Positions 16,692 through 24,422 of a DNA stretch of 64,000 nucleotides are shown one piece after another (the first letter of the stretch is position 1; every line of letters starts with the position of its first letter). Made by a program: the position numbers and the translations under genes. The notes under the pieces are model-generated. The model was not told the origin of the DNA and ran no database searches. It saw only the letters and a program-made list of their open reading frames with translations. Origin of the DNA: Streptomyces albofaciens JCM 4342 (GTDB lineage Bacteria; Actinomycetota; Actinomycetes; Streptomycetales; Streptomycetaceae); the NCBI RefSeq assembly GCF_008634025.1, contig NZ_PDCM01000002.1, positions 3,249,001 through 3,313,000 of the forward strand, in the 5' to 3' direction.

Positions 16692-17375
16692 TTGCGTCAA
16701 CTACGGGGACAGGAGAGGGCCATTACCGGCAACCGGCAGACGAGCTTGGCATTCGCCGAGGCGTACGGCGCCGGGACCATCGACGACAAGGCCGACGCCG
16801 CCCTGCACTGGTCCCGCGAGCGCGCGCGGGAGGCGGGCATCCGCGCGGTCTCCACGGGCACCGGCACCGCCCTGCGCCTGCTGGCCGCGACGGCGGACGC
16901 CAAGGCGGTCGCCGAGATCGGCACCGGCACCGGAGTGTCGGGTATCTACCTTTTGCACGGTATGCGGCCGGACGGCGTCCTGACGACGGTCGATCTGGAA
17001 CCGGAACGGCAGCAGTTCGCGAAGCAGGCGTTCCGGGAGGCGGGCTTCGCCGGCAACCGCGCGCGCTTCATCCCCGGCCGCGCCCTGGACGTCCTGCCCC
17101 GGCTCGCGGACGGCGGCTACGACCTCGTCTTCTGCGACGGCGACCGCATGGAGTGCCTCGACTACCTCGCTGAATCGTTGCGGCTGCTGCGCCCCGGCGG
17201 CCTGGTCTGCTTCGAGGGCGTCTTCGCCGACGGCCGTACCGTCGACTCCGCGGCCCAGCCCGCCGAGGTGCTGCACCTGCGGGAGCTGCTGCGGACGCTG
17301 CGCGAGAGCGACGCGCTGGTCTCGTCCCTGCTGCCGGTGGGCGACGGGCTGCTGTGCGCGGTCAAGCGCGGATGA
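16692..17375 (+). CDS. Class I SAM-dependent O-methyltransferase
   Basis: A protein of about 217-227 residues of the COMT-like methyltransferase_3 family. The SAM-binding motif AEIGTGTGVSGIYLL, the acidic TTVDLEPER strand end, and DLVFCDGDR (metal/acceptor side) are in the usual order, and the length is normal. The acceptor is unknown; small catechol-type compounds are usual for the family. The start is uncertain. A TTG at 16692 lies six bases after a TACAGT box, while homologues begin close to ITGNRQTS, where this gene offers only ATT (16722) behind a good AGGAG. The gene is divergent from the sigma factor with a short shared promoter region. Confidence 0.85.
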   Translation: MRQLRGQERAITGNRQTSLAFAEAYGAGTIDDKADAALHWSRERAREAGIRAVSTGTGTALRLLAATADAKAVAEIGTGTGVSGIYLLHGMRPDGVLTTVDLEPERQQFAKQAFREAGFAGNRARFIPGRALDVLPRLADGGYDLVFCDGDRMECLDYLAESLRLLRPGGLVCFEGVFADGRTVDSAAQPAEVLHLRELLRTLRESDALVSSLLPVGDGLLCAVKRG

Positions 17376-17417
17376 TCACGGGCGGGCGGCGGGCGGGCGG
17401 CGCCCTGGAACGAAAAC

Positions 17418-17462
17418 GGCCCCGGCAGGCGTCGCGCATGCGCGCGAGCACCGGCCGGGGCC
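17418..17462. terminator. Bidirectional terminator
   Basis: Perfect nine-base arms GGCCCCGGC (17418-17426) and GCCGGGGCC (17454-17462) flank a 27-base loop that holds a smaller GCGCATGCGC palindrome. It sits between the methyltransferase and the convergent DUF3117 gene, preceded by GAAAAC. Confidence 0.6.
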
Positions 17463-17527
17463 CGGGTATTCGGCTGGGGGTCCAGGGGTCAGCCCCGGGA
17501 AACCGCAGCATCAGGGCGGCTGCCCTG

Positions 17528-17695
17528 TCAGACGGTGACCTTTTCCAGGGCCTCGCCCAGGGCCTTGGCTTCGTCGGGAGTCAGCTCGACGACGAGTCGA
17601 CCGCCGCCTTCGAGCGGAACGCGCATGACGATGCCCCGCCCCTCCTTGGTCACCTCGAGCGGGCCGTCGCCCGTCCGCGGCTTCATGGCCGCCAT
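17528..17695 (-). CDS. DUF3117 small protein
   Basis: A 55-residue protein that fits the actinobacterial DUF3117 family from end to end: it begins MAAMKPRTGDGPLEVTKEG and continues with RGIVMRVPLEGGGRLVVEL and a short acidic helix ending EKVTV. It is a small, beta-rich, soluble protein of unknown role, very conserved in Streptomyces and mycobacteria. The ATG at 17695 follows AAGGGGA. It stands alone between a bidirectional terminator and a divergent promoter. Confidence 0.9.
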   Translation of the reverse strand: MAAMKPRTGDGPLEVTKEGRGIVMRVPLEGGGRLVVELTPDEAKALGEALEKVTV

Positions 17696-18009
17696 GCTCG
17701 TTCCCCTTCCTGAAACCAGCTCACGCAGCCGACAACCCAGGTGTCACCGGCATCGAACACATTGCTTCCAGGCCATTATCCCGCATCGCACGACCCGATG
17801 ACCAACATCGGGGAGCATCCCTTCGGCAACGCGCTCTCGCAAAACCACCCAATTCGGGGAGTGGGCTGCGATACTTCGCCATCGACCGGTGTCCGGTCCC
17901 GGCCGGTTGTTTGACGTACGTCACATGACGGGCGCCGATGATCTCCGGCATCCTGAGCGACGGCTGCCACAGCCGGGCAGCCCGAGCCGCGACGGAGGGA
18001 CCCCTCACC
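17696..18009. promoter_or_regulatory. Divergent regulatory region with TGACGTACGTCA palindrome
   Basis: This 314-base region separates the DUF3117 gene from the enoyl-CoA hydratase gene and should hold both promoters. A perfect 12-base palindrome, TGACGTACGTCA, lies at 17912-17923, just after a TTG that makes a TTGACG -35-like hexamer (17911-17916). A second TGAC follows four bases later. It could be an operator for the hydratase gene, whose ribosome site GAGGGA is at 17995-18000. Confidence 0.4.
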
Positions 18010-18810
18010 ATGGCCGACACCGTGCTCTACGACGTCACCGACGGCGTCGGGACGATCACCCTCAACCGTCCCGACGCGATGAACGCGATGAACACGGAGG
18101 CCAAGGCCGCCCTGCGGGACACGCTGCGGGAGGCCGCCGCCGACCCGGCCGTACGGGCCGTCCTGCTGACCGCCACCGGGCGGGCCTTCTGCGTGGGACA
18201 GGACCTCAAGGAGCACGTCGGGCTGCTGGCCGAGGACCGCGCGACCGGCTCCGGGCAGACCATGAGCACCGTGCGCGAGCACTACAACCCCATCGTCACG
18301 GCGCTCGCCGGGATGCCGAAGCCGGTGGTGGCGGGGGTGAACGGGGTCGCGGCGGGCGCCGGCGCCGGCTTCGCGCTGGCCGCCGACTTCCGGGTGGTCG
18401 CCGACACCGCCTCCTTCAACACCTCCTTCGCGGGCGTCGCGCTCACCGCCGACTCCGGGATCTCCTGGACGCTGCCCCGCCTCGTCGGCCACGGCCGCGC
18501 CGCCGACCTGCTGCTCTTCCCGCGCAGCATCACCGCCCAGGAGGCCTACGGCCTGGGCATCGCCAACAAGGTCGTCCCGGCGGCGGACTTGGCGGCCGAG
18601 GCGGCGGCGGTGGCGCGCACGCTGGCCGCGGGGCCGACCGCCGCCTACGCCGCGATCAAGGAGTCCCTGGCGTACGGGGCCGCGCACACCCTCACCGAGA
18701 CGCTCGCCAAGGAGGAGGAACTCCAGACGCGGGCCGGCGCCTCGGAAGATCACCACATCGCGGTGGAGGCCTTCGTGAAGAAGGAGAAGCCGCGCTTCCT
18801 GGGGCGCTAG
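18010..18810 (+). CDS. Enoyl-CoA hydratase/isomerase family protein
   Basis: A 266-residue crotonase-fold enzyme, probably hydrating or isomerising an acyl-CoA in fatty-acid or aromatic breakdown. The CoA-binding / oxyanion-hole segments AFCVGQDLKEH (about 59-69) and NGVAAGAGAGFALAADFRV (about 111-129) are present. The position that is often the catalytic Glu carries TADSGISWTLPRLVG, the PaaG-like pattern with Asp, which fits the 1,2-epoxyphenylacetyl-CoA isomerase-type group. The C-terminal helix ends FVKKEKPRFLGR as usual. The ATG at 18010 follows GAGGGA. It is a single gene with the tag gene converging from the right. The substrate is not determined. Confidence 0.88.
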   Translation: MADTVLYDVTDGVGTITLNRPDAMNAMNTEAKAALRDTLREAAADPAVRAVLLTATGRAFCVGQDLKEHVGLLAEDRATGSGQTMSTVREHYNPIVTALAGMPKPVVAGVNGVAAGAGAGFALAADFRVVADTASFNTSFAGVALTADSGISWTLPRLVGHGRAADLLLFPRSITAQEAYGLGIANKVVPAADLAAEAAAVARTLAAGPTAAYAAIKESLAYGAAHTLTETLAKEEELQTRAGASEDHHIAVEAFVKKEKPRFLGR

Positions 18811-18906
18811 CCGGGAGAAACCCCGGGCCCGGCAGCCCGGCCGGACCGCGGTTCCCGTACGGCCCGGCCGGACGCCCGCCGCCCGGCCGGGTCATGGCAC
18901 GGGCTC

Positions 18907-19515
18907 TCAGCCCACCGCCGCCGCCTCCACCGCGTCCCGCACATGGCAGTCCGCGAGGTGGTCGTTGACCAGGCCGCACGCCTGCATGGTGGCGTACGCC
19001 GTGGTGGGGCCGACGAAGCGGAAACCGCGCTTCTTCAGATCCTTGGCCAGCGCCGTGGACTCCGGGGTGACCGGCGCGACGTCGGCGAGGGTGCGCGGCG
19101 CGGGCCGGGCGGCGCGCTCGGGAGCGTACGACCAGATCACCCGGTCCAGCTCGCCCGGGGCCAGTCCGGCCGCCACCCGGGCGTTGTTGATCACCGCATG
19201 GATCTTGGCGCGGTTGCGCACGATCCGGGGGTCGGTGAGCAGCCGCTCGGCATCCGCCTCGGTGAACCGGGCGACCGCCTCGATCCGGAAGTCCGCGAAC
19301 GCGGCCCGGAAGCCCTCGCGGCGGCGCAGGATCGTGATCCAGGACAGCCCGGACTGGAACGCCTCCAGGCTCATCCGCTCGAACAGCGCGTCGTCGCCGT
19401 GGACCGGCAGGCCCCACTCGGTGTCGTGGTACGTGCGGTAGTCGGCCATCTTCTCCGACTCCATGCCCCAGGGGCAGCGCGGCACCCCGTCCGGGGCCGT
19501 GATCACTGAAGTCAT
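18907..19515 (-). CDS. tag: DNA-3-methyladenine glycosylase I
   Basis: A 202-residue base-excision-repair enzyme that removes 3-methyladenine from alkylated DNA. The start RCPWG....ADYRTYHDTEWGLPVHGDDALFERM, the core LEAFQSGLSWITILRRREGFRAAF, and the VNDHLADCHVR end are signatures of the Tag family. The N-terminal Cys and His and the C-terminal His and Cys should form the zinc snap. The C-terminal tail is only a little longer than E. coli Tag. The ATG at 19515 overlaps the stop of the DivIVA-like gene by four bases, so the two are co-translated. Confidence 0.92.
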   Translation of the reverse strand: MTSVITAPDGVPRCPWGMESEKMADYRTYHDTEWGLPVHGDDALFERMSLEAFQSGLSWITILRRREGFRAAFADFRIEAVARFTEADAERLLTDPRIVRNRAKIHAVINNARVAAGLAPGELDRVIWSYAPERAARPAPRTLADVAPVTPESTALAKDLKKRGFRFVGPTTAYATMQACGLVNDHLADCHVRDAVEAAAVG

Positions 19516-19934
19516 CGGGTGGTCTTCCCCTCTTCCTCGTCCCCGGACGCCGGGGCCTCCCCCTGGGCCGGCCGCTCCCCGGACGGGCCGGCGGGCCCGC
19601 CCTCGACCAGGCCGGGCGCGCCCATCGCCGCGGCGTGCGCCCCCGCGAGGGCGGACTCCAGCTCGGCGATCCGCGCGTCCCGCTCGGCCAGCTCGGCGCC
19701 GAGCCGGTCCAGGACGTCGTCGACGTCGTTCATCCGGTAGCCGCGCACGCACACCGCCAGGCGCAGCGCCTCCACGTCGGCCCGGGAGGCGGGCCGGTCG
19801 GCGGGCAGCGGGTCGTACAGCCGGTCCGGCGCGGCCTCGCCGAGACCGCCTTGCGCACCGCCGCCGACCACGGCGAGCGTGACCGCGGCGACCACCGCGA
19901 CCATCGCGATCAGCAGGAACCAGAACACGACCAT
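19512..19934 (-). CDS. Membrane-anchored DivIVA-domain protein
   Basis: A 140-residue protein. An N-terminal membrane helix (about residues 3-24) is followed by a DivIVA-like segment (VRGYRMNDVDDVLDRLGAELAERDARIAELESAL, about 63-97), which should form a coiled coil, and then a disordered Gly/Pro/Glu tail. The conserved GYR(M)xDVDD motif is the one DivIVA proteins use near the membrane. This suggests a role at curved membrane or the growing tip, though none is proven. GGGGAG lies directly against the ATG at 19934; a GTG two codons later (19928) has better spacing and may be the real start. Confidence 0.75.
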   Translation of the reverse strand: MVVFWFLLIAMVAVVAAVTLAVVGGGAQGGLGEAAPDRLYDPLPADRPASRADVEALRLAVCVRGYRMNDVDDVLDRLGAELAERDARIAELESALAGAHAAAMGAPGLVEGGPAGPSGERPAQGEAPASGDEEEGKTTR

Positions 19935-20018
19935 CTCCCCGAACTATGTGTTGCCCCTGATCGTGCCATGCGGGTGTGACGGTTAGGGTCGCTGCCGGAC
20001 CACGAAGAGGGAGAAGCG

Positions 20019-20918
20019 ATGCTGCGGCTGGGCCATCGGGAATTCACTGCGCACGAACCGGTGATCATGGCGATCGTGAACAGGACCCCGGACTCCTTCT
20101 ACGACCAGGGGGCCACCTTCAGCGACGAGCCCGCGCTCGCCCGGGTGGAGCAGGCGGTGGCCGAGGGCGCCGCGATCATCGACATCGGCGGGGTCAAGGC
20201 GGGACCGGGCGCGGAGGTCAGCGCCGAGGAGGAGGCCCGGCGCACGGTCGGCTTCGTGGCCGAGGTGCGCCGGCGCCACCCGGACGTGGTGATCAGCGTG
20301 GACACCTGGCGGCACGACGTGGCCGAGGCGGTCTGCGAGGCCGGCGCCGATGTGCTGAACGACGCCTGGGGCGGGGTGGACCCGAAGCTGGCCGAGGTCG
20401 CGGCCCGCTACGGCGCCGGCCTGGTGTGCACCCATGCGGGTGGTGTGCAGCCGCGGACCCGCCCGCACCGGGTGGCGTACGAGGACGTGATGGCGGACAT
20501 CCTCCGGGTGACGCTGGGCCTGGCCGAGCGCGCGGTGGAGCTGGGCGTCCGCCGGGACGCGATCATGATCGACCCGGGGCACGACTTCGGGAAGAACACC
20601 CGGCACAGCCTGGAGGCGACGCGCCGGCTCGGCGAGATGACCGCCGCCGTCCCCGGCGACCTCGGCTTCGACCGGGCGGGGAACACCCCGTTCCCGGTGC
20701 TGGTCTCGCTGTCGAACAAGGACTTCGTCGGCGAGACGCTGGACAAGCCGGTCAAGGAGCGGCTGCTCGGCACGCTGGCGACGACCGCGGTGTCGGCGTG
20801 GCTGGGCGCGCAGGTCTACCGCGTCCACGAGGTCGCCGAGACCCGGCAGGTGCTGGAGATGGTGGCCTCGATCGCCGGACACCGGCCCCCGGCGGTGGCC
20901 CGCCGGGGACTCGCCTGA
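20019..20918 (+). CDS. folP: Dihydropteroate synthase (FolP2-like)
   Basis: A 299-residue TIM-barrel enzyme of folate synthesis that joins p-aminobenzoate to 6-hydroxymethyl-dihydropterin pyrophosphate. The pterin- and pyrophosphate-binding segments are visible: MAIVNRTPDSFYDQG (about 17-31), AAIIDIGG near 51-58, SVDTW near 94-98, NDAWGG near 113-118 and IDPGHDFGKNT near 187-197. Actinobacteria often carry two copies. The variants in NDAWGG and DPGHDFGKN point to the second, FolP2-type paralogue, whose role in folate synthesis is doubtful in mycobacteria. GAGGGAG precedes the ATG. It is a single gene ending in a shared terminator. Confidence 0.85.
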   Translation: MLRLGHREFTAHEPVIMAIVNRTPDSFYDQGATFSDEPALARVEQAVAEGAAIIDIGGVKAGPGAEVSAEEEARRTVGFVAEVRRRHPDVVISVDTWRHDVAEAVCEAGADVLNDAWGGVDPKLAEVAARYGAGLVCTHAGGVQPRTRPHRVAYEDVMADILRVTLGLAERAVELGVRRDAIMIDPGHDFGKNTRHSLEATRRLGEMTAAVPGDLGFDRAGNTPFPVLVSLSNKDFVGETLDKPVKERLLGTLATTAVSAWLGAQVYRVHEVAETRQVLEMVASIAGHRPPAVARRGLA

Positions 20919-20919
20919 C

Positions 20920-20944
20920 CCGTACGGGCGTGTCGCCCGTACGG
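20920..20944. terminator. Shared terminator between folP and LOG-like gene
   Basis: Perfect ten-base arms CCGTACGGGC / GCCCGTACGG with a five-base loop fill the 26-base gap between two convergent stop codons. Confidence 0.7.
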
Positions 20945-21697
20945 CTACTTCCCGGTCTCCTTGGAGACCAGCGCGACCGCCTCTTCCACGTCGTCGGTGA
21001 CGTGGAAGAGCAGCAGGTCGTGCTCGGAGGCCTTGCCCTGGGCGACGACCGTGTCGCGGAGCCAGTCGACCAGGCCGCTCCAGTACTGCGTGCCGAAGAG
21101 CACGATCGGGAAGCGGGTCACCTTGCGCGTCTGGACGAGGGTCAGCGCCTCGAACAGCTCGTCGAGGGTGCCCATGCCGCCGGGCAGGACGACGAACCCT
21201 TGCGCGTACTTCACGAACATCGTCTTGCGGACGAAGAAGTAGCGGAAGTTCACGCCGATGTCGACGTGCGGGTTCATGCCCTGTTCGAAGGGCAGCTCGA
21301 TGCCCAGGCCGACGGAGACGCCCTTGGCCTCCCTGGCGCCCCGGTTCGCGGCCTCCATCACACCGGGCCCGCCACCGGTGATCACCGCGAAGCCGGCCTC
21401 CACCAGCGCCCGGCCGAGGGCCACGCCCGTCTCGTACTCGGGCGAGCCGACGGGCGTACGGGCCGAGCCGAAGACGCTGATGGCGCTCGGGAGTTCGGCC
21501 AGCGCGCCGAAGCCCTCCACGAACTCCGACTGGATGCGCATGACCCGCCAGGGGTCGGTGTGCACCCAGTCCGTGTCGCCCTCGGCGGTGTCCAGCAGCC
21601 GCTGGTCCGTCGTCCCCCGCTGCACCTGATCGCGCCGGCGCACCACCGGTCCCAGCCGCTGTTCCTCCCACGCCCGCTCTTCCTCGGGGATGGCCAT
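20945..21697 (-). CDS. LOG-family (TIGR00730) Rossmann-fold nucleotide hydrolase
   Basis: A 250-residue protein of the lysine-decarboxylase-like LOG family. It has ISVFGSARTP near the start of the fold, VITGGGPGVMEAANRGA, the MNPHVDIGVNFRYFFVRK segment and the defining PGGMGTLDE motif with FEALTLVQTRK. Family enzymes release the base from nucleoside 5'-monophosphates, including cytokinin precursors. The N-terminal 60-residue extension is typical of the longer actinobacterial subgroup. The ATG at 21697 follows GGAGGGAG. An upstream in-frame start would add 12 residues. The true substrate is unknown. Confidence 0.88.
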   Translation of the reverse strand: MAIPEEERAWEEQRLGPVVRRRDQVQRGTTDQRLLDTAEGDTDWVHTDPWRVMRIQSEFVEGFGALAELPSAISVFGSARTPVGSPEYETGVALGRALVEAGFAVITGGGPGVMEAANRGAREAKGVSVGLGIELPFEQGMNPHVDIGVNFRYFFVRKTMFVKYAQGFVVLPGGMGTLDELFEALTLVQTRKVTRFPIVLFGTQYWSGLVDWLRDTVVAQGKASEHDLLLFHVTDDVEEAVALVSKETGK

Positions 21698-21808
21698 ATC
21701 GTGCTCCCTCCGCTGCCGGTCGGTGTCCGGCAAGGGTAGATCGACACAGGTGACGGGCAGGGCAATTCCGGCTGCCGGGAGCCGGCCGCGACAGGTGTGC
21801 CGCCCGGG

Positions 21809-22900
21809 TCAGGCGGTGAGCCAGGCCCGCAGGCGCTCCTCGCAGTGCCGGATACGGTCGGTGGCGACCCTTTCGTCCTTCTTGTGCGCCAGCAGCGCGT
21901 CCCCGGGGCCGTAGTTGACGGCGGGCACGCCCAGCGCGCTGAACCGCGAGACGTCCGTCCAGCCGAACTTGGGCTTCGCGGTGCCGCCGACCGCCTCCAT
22001 GAACGCGACGGCCGCGGGGTGCGACAGCCCCGGCAGCGCACCCGGCGAGTGGTCGTCGACGATCATCTCGGCGACGCCGCAGTCCGCGAAGACCTCGCGG
22101 ACGTGGTCGAGCGCCTCCTGCTCGGAGCGGTCGGGCGCGTAGCGGAAGTTGACGGTGACCGTGCAGGCGTCGGGGATGACGTTGCCGGCCACGCCACCCT
22201 CGATCCCCACCGCGTTCAGGCCCTCGCGGTATTCGAGCCCGTCGATCACCGCGCGCCGCGGCTCGTAGGCGGCCAGGCGGGCCAGGATCGGCGCCGCCGC
22301 GTGGACGGCGTTGCTGCCCATCCAGCTGCGCGCCGAGTGGGCCCGCTCGCCCGCGGTGCGCAGCAGCACCCGCAGCGTGCCCTGGCAGCCGCCCTCGACC
22401 TGGGTGTCCGAGGGCTCCAGCAGGACGGCGAAGTCGCCCGCCAGCCAGTCCGGGTGGTCCTCGGCCAGCCGCCCGAGCCCGTTGAACTCGGCGGCGATCT
22501 CCTCCGCGTCGTAGAAGACGAAGGTCAGGTCGCGGTTGGGCGCGGGGACGGTGGCGGCGATGCGCAGCTGTACGGCGACGCCGGACTTCATGTCGGTGGT
22601 GCCGCAGCCCCACAGGACGCCGTCCTCGTCGAGCCGCGAGGGCACGTTGCCGGCGATCGGCACGGTGTCCAGGTGGCCCGCCAGCACGACCCGCTCGGCG
22701 TGGCCCTGGTGCGTGCGCGCGACCACGCAGTTGCCGTCCCGCTCCACCGTCAGGTGCGGGAGCGCGCGCAGGGCGTTCTCGACGGCGTCCGCGAGGACCT
22801 TCTCGTCCTGGCTGACCGACGGGATGTCGACGAGCTGCGCGGTCAGCTCGGCCGCGTCGCGGGAGAGGTCCAGTGCGGGGGTCTGCGTAGCGGGCTGCAT
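21809..22900 (-). CDS. dapE: Succinyl-diaminopimelate desuccinylase
   Basis: A 363-residue M20-family metallohydrolase that releases succinate from N-succinyl-LL-diaminopimelate, a late step in lysine and peptidoglycan precursor synthesis. The metal ligands appear in order: HLDTVP (His76, Asp78), GCGTTDMKSGVA, the Glu pair in YDAEEIAAEFNG, EPSDTQVEGG, and a late His-Lys-Lys-Asp-Glu segment. Length and domain order are normal. The dapC transaminase for the preceding step is encoded about 3 kb away. The ATG at 22900 has a TAGGGT box seven bases upstream and no ribosome site, so the mRNA is probably leaderless. Confidence 0.93.
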   Translation of the reverse strand: MQPATQTPALDLSRDAAELTAQLVDIPSVSQDEKVLADAVENALRALPHLTVERDGNCVVARTHQGHAERVVLAGHLDTVPIAGNVPSRLDEDGVLWGCGTTDMKSGVAVQLRIAATVPAPNRDLTFVFYDAEEIAAEFNGLGRLAEDHPDWLAGDFAVLLEPSDTQVEGGCQGTLRVLLRTAGERAHSARSWMGSNAVHAAAPILARLAAYEPRRAVIDGLEYREGLNAVGIEGGVAGNVIPDACTVTVNFRYAPDRSEQEALDHVREVFADCGVAEMIVDDHSPGALPGLSHPAAVAFMEAVGGTAKPKFGWTDVSRFSALGVPAVNYGPGDALLAHKKDERVATDRIRHCEERLRAWLTA

Positions 22901-22940
22901 GGGTCCGACCCTACCGGCGGCCCTCCAGTACCGTTGGGGC
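22901..22940. promoter_or_regulatory. Back-to-back overlapping promoters
   Basis: Forty bases separate two divergent start codons. The dapE -10 (TAGGGT, reading leftward, 22913-22908) and the rightward -10 (TACCGT, 22929-22934) are 15 bases apart. Each lies 6-7 bases from its start codon. The expected -35 of each falls on or next to the -10 of the other, so polymerase could not occupy both at once. Confidence 0.45.
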
Positions 22941-23963
22941 GTGTCCCCCCAGCCCACCGCTCCCGCCCGCAGCAAGCGCCTCCTGCGTATCGGCGCCGCC
23001 TTCGCCGTGCTCGTCGGGCTGGCCGTGTACCTCGTCGTCCAGTACGTCACCGGCGGCCCGGGGGCGCCCCGCTGTTCGGTGCGGTCCGCGGACGGCGGCG
23101 CCCCGTACGAGATCTCGCCCGAGCAGGCCGCGAACGCCGCCACCATCGCGGCCGTCGGCTCCGCGCGGAAGCTGCCGGAACGGGCCGTGACGATCGCGCT
23201 GGCGACCGCGATGCAGGAGTCCGGGCTGCGCAACATCGGCTTCGGCGACCGGGATTCGGTCGGCCTCTTCCAGCAGCGCCCCTCCCAGGACTGGGGCACG
23301 GTCGAGCAGATCATGGACCCGGTCTATTCGGCCGGGGAGTTCTACACCCACCTGGTCAAGGTGCCGGGCTATTCGCGGCTGCCGCTGACGGTGGCCGCGC
23401 AGAAGGTGCAGCGCAGCGGCTACCCGCAGGCGTACGCCAAGCACGAGCCGAACGCCGCGCTGCTGACCGGCGCGCTCACCGGGCGCGACGGGGCCGCGAT
23501 GACCTGTTCGGTGAACCGCCCGGCGGACGGGAAGCACCCGGGCGGCACGGCCCAGGTGCGCGAGAAGCTGGTGCGCGAGTTCGGTCCGGACGTGCTGCCG
23601 CGCACGGACGGGACCGCGCCGGGCGGCGGCCGGGGCGACGAGGACGGCGGCCGGGTGCTGACGGTGCCCGCGCTGCCGGGCCCGTCCGGCGGCGAAGGGG
23701 ACGAGGACGCGGTGACGCGCCGCACGCCGGGCGCCGGGCAGGCCGGCGGGGCGGCGTCGGACGCGATCGGCGCCGGCGGCGAGCGCCGCGGCTGGGAGCT
23801 GGCCACCTGGGCGATGGCCCACTCCGGCGAATTGGGCATCGAGCAGATTTCCTACGCCGGGAAGATGTGGTCCGCGGCCGATTCCGGGAAGGGCTGGCAG
23901 CAGGCGACCGGCGCGGCGGCGCGGGCTTCGGGTACGGACGTACGGATCGTCACCGGGCGGTGA
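22941..23963 (+). CDS. Membrane-anchored lysozyme-like protein of unknown function
   Basis: A 340-residue protein with one N-terminal membrane helix (about 14-36) and an outside domain. Residues 70-190 read like a goose-lysozyme/transglycosylase-type helical fold: ATAMQESGLRNIGFGDRDSVGLFQQRPSQDWGT, then a YxxGxFYTHLVKVPGY stretch and AAQKVQRSGYPQAYAKH. The Glu in MQESGL is where SLT-type enzymes have their catalytic Glu. A disordered Gly/Asp linker (about 225-285) leads to a second small domain (ERRGWELATWAMAHSGELGIEQISYAGKMW). It is probably secreted and acts on or near peptidoglycan, which is an inference. The GTG at 22941 is leaderless (TACCGT six bases before). Confidence 0.75.
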   Translation: MSPQPTAPARSKRLLRIGAAFAVLVGLAVYLVVQYVTGGPGAPRCSVRSADGGAPYEISPEQAANAATIAAVGSARKLPERAVTIALATAMQESGLRNIGFGDRDSVGLFQQRPSQDWGTVEQIMDPVYSAGEFYTHLVKVPGYSRLPLTVAAQKVQRSGYPQAYAKHEPNAALLTGALTGRDGAAMTCSVNRPADGKHPGGTAQVREKLVREFGPDVLPRTDGTAPGGGRGDEDGGRVLTVPALPGPSGGEGDEDAVTRRTPGAGQAGGAASDAIGAGGERRGWELATWAMAHSGELGIEQISYAGKMWSAADSGKGWQQATGAAARASGTDVRIVTGR

Positions 23964-23966
23964 GTG

Positions 23967-23985
23967 CGGCGGCGCGGTGCCGCCG
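23967..23985 (+). terminator. Small hairpin terminator
   Basis: Arms CGGCGGC / GCCGCCG with a five-base loop lie immediately after the stop codon of the lysozyme-like gene. A further GC-rich palindromic run (GGACGCGGCC...) follows. Confidence 0.45.
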
Positions 23986-24422
23986 GGGCCGGGACGCGGC
24001 CGTGACGCGGCCGTCCGGCGGTCGCGGGAGCCGTTGCCGTGCGCCGCGCCGGTAACCCGGACGGCCGTCCCGCCGTCAGCCCCGGCGTCACCGAGCAGCC
24101 GTCCGGCGGGTCGCTCGTTCGCGTTAACGCCGTCAATCCGGCGCAGAGGTACGACATCGCCGTGGACGGGGTCACCCGATCGGCGTGGAAGCCGCTTGAA
24201 CACGGGGGCGTGACGTTTCCGCACCGTACTGCGTACGGCGGCCTTTGCCCGGTTTCCTCCGGAGCAGATTATGTGACACCCCACCGATTCTTTACCGGCG
24301 GCGCCGCAACCTTCCCGGGGCTGGCGCGGTAGTCACGTCGTGCGCCCGGCAGCCTCCGCGCCCCGCCCGGCGGACACGGCACGTCTGTCAGAAGAACCAG
24401 TCCCTCTCCGACAAGGAGCACC
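23986..24422. promoter_or_regulatory. Intergenic region before secreted-protein gene
   Basis: About 440 bases without a convincing gene. GC drops between about 24110 and 24300 (words such as GCGTTAACGCC, AGATTATGTGACACC and GATTCTTTACCGG), so the promoter of the downstream gene is probably there. I could not fix a clear -35/-10 pair. The ribosome site AAGGAG is at 24413-24418. Confidence 0.35.

Noticed and set aside
23977-24332. Short open frames in the gap after the lysozyme-like gene
   Set aside because: Overlapping frames of under 100 codons, Pro/Arg-rich, without ribosome sites or protein patterns.
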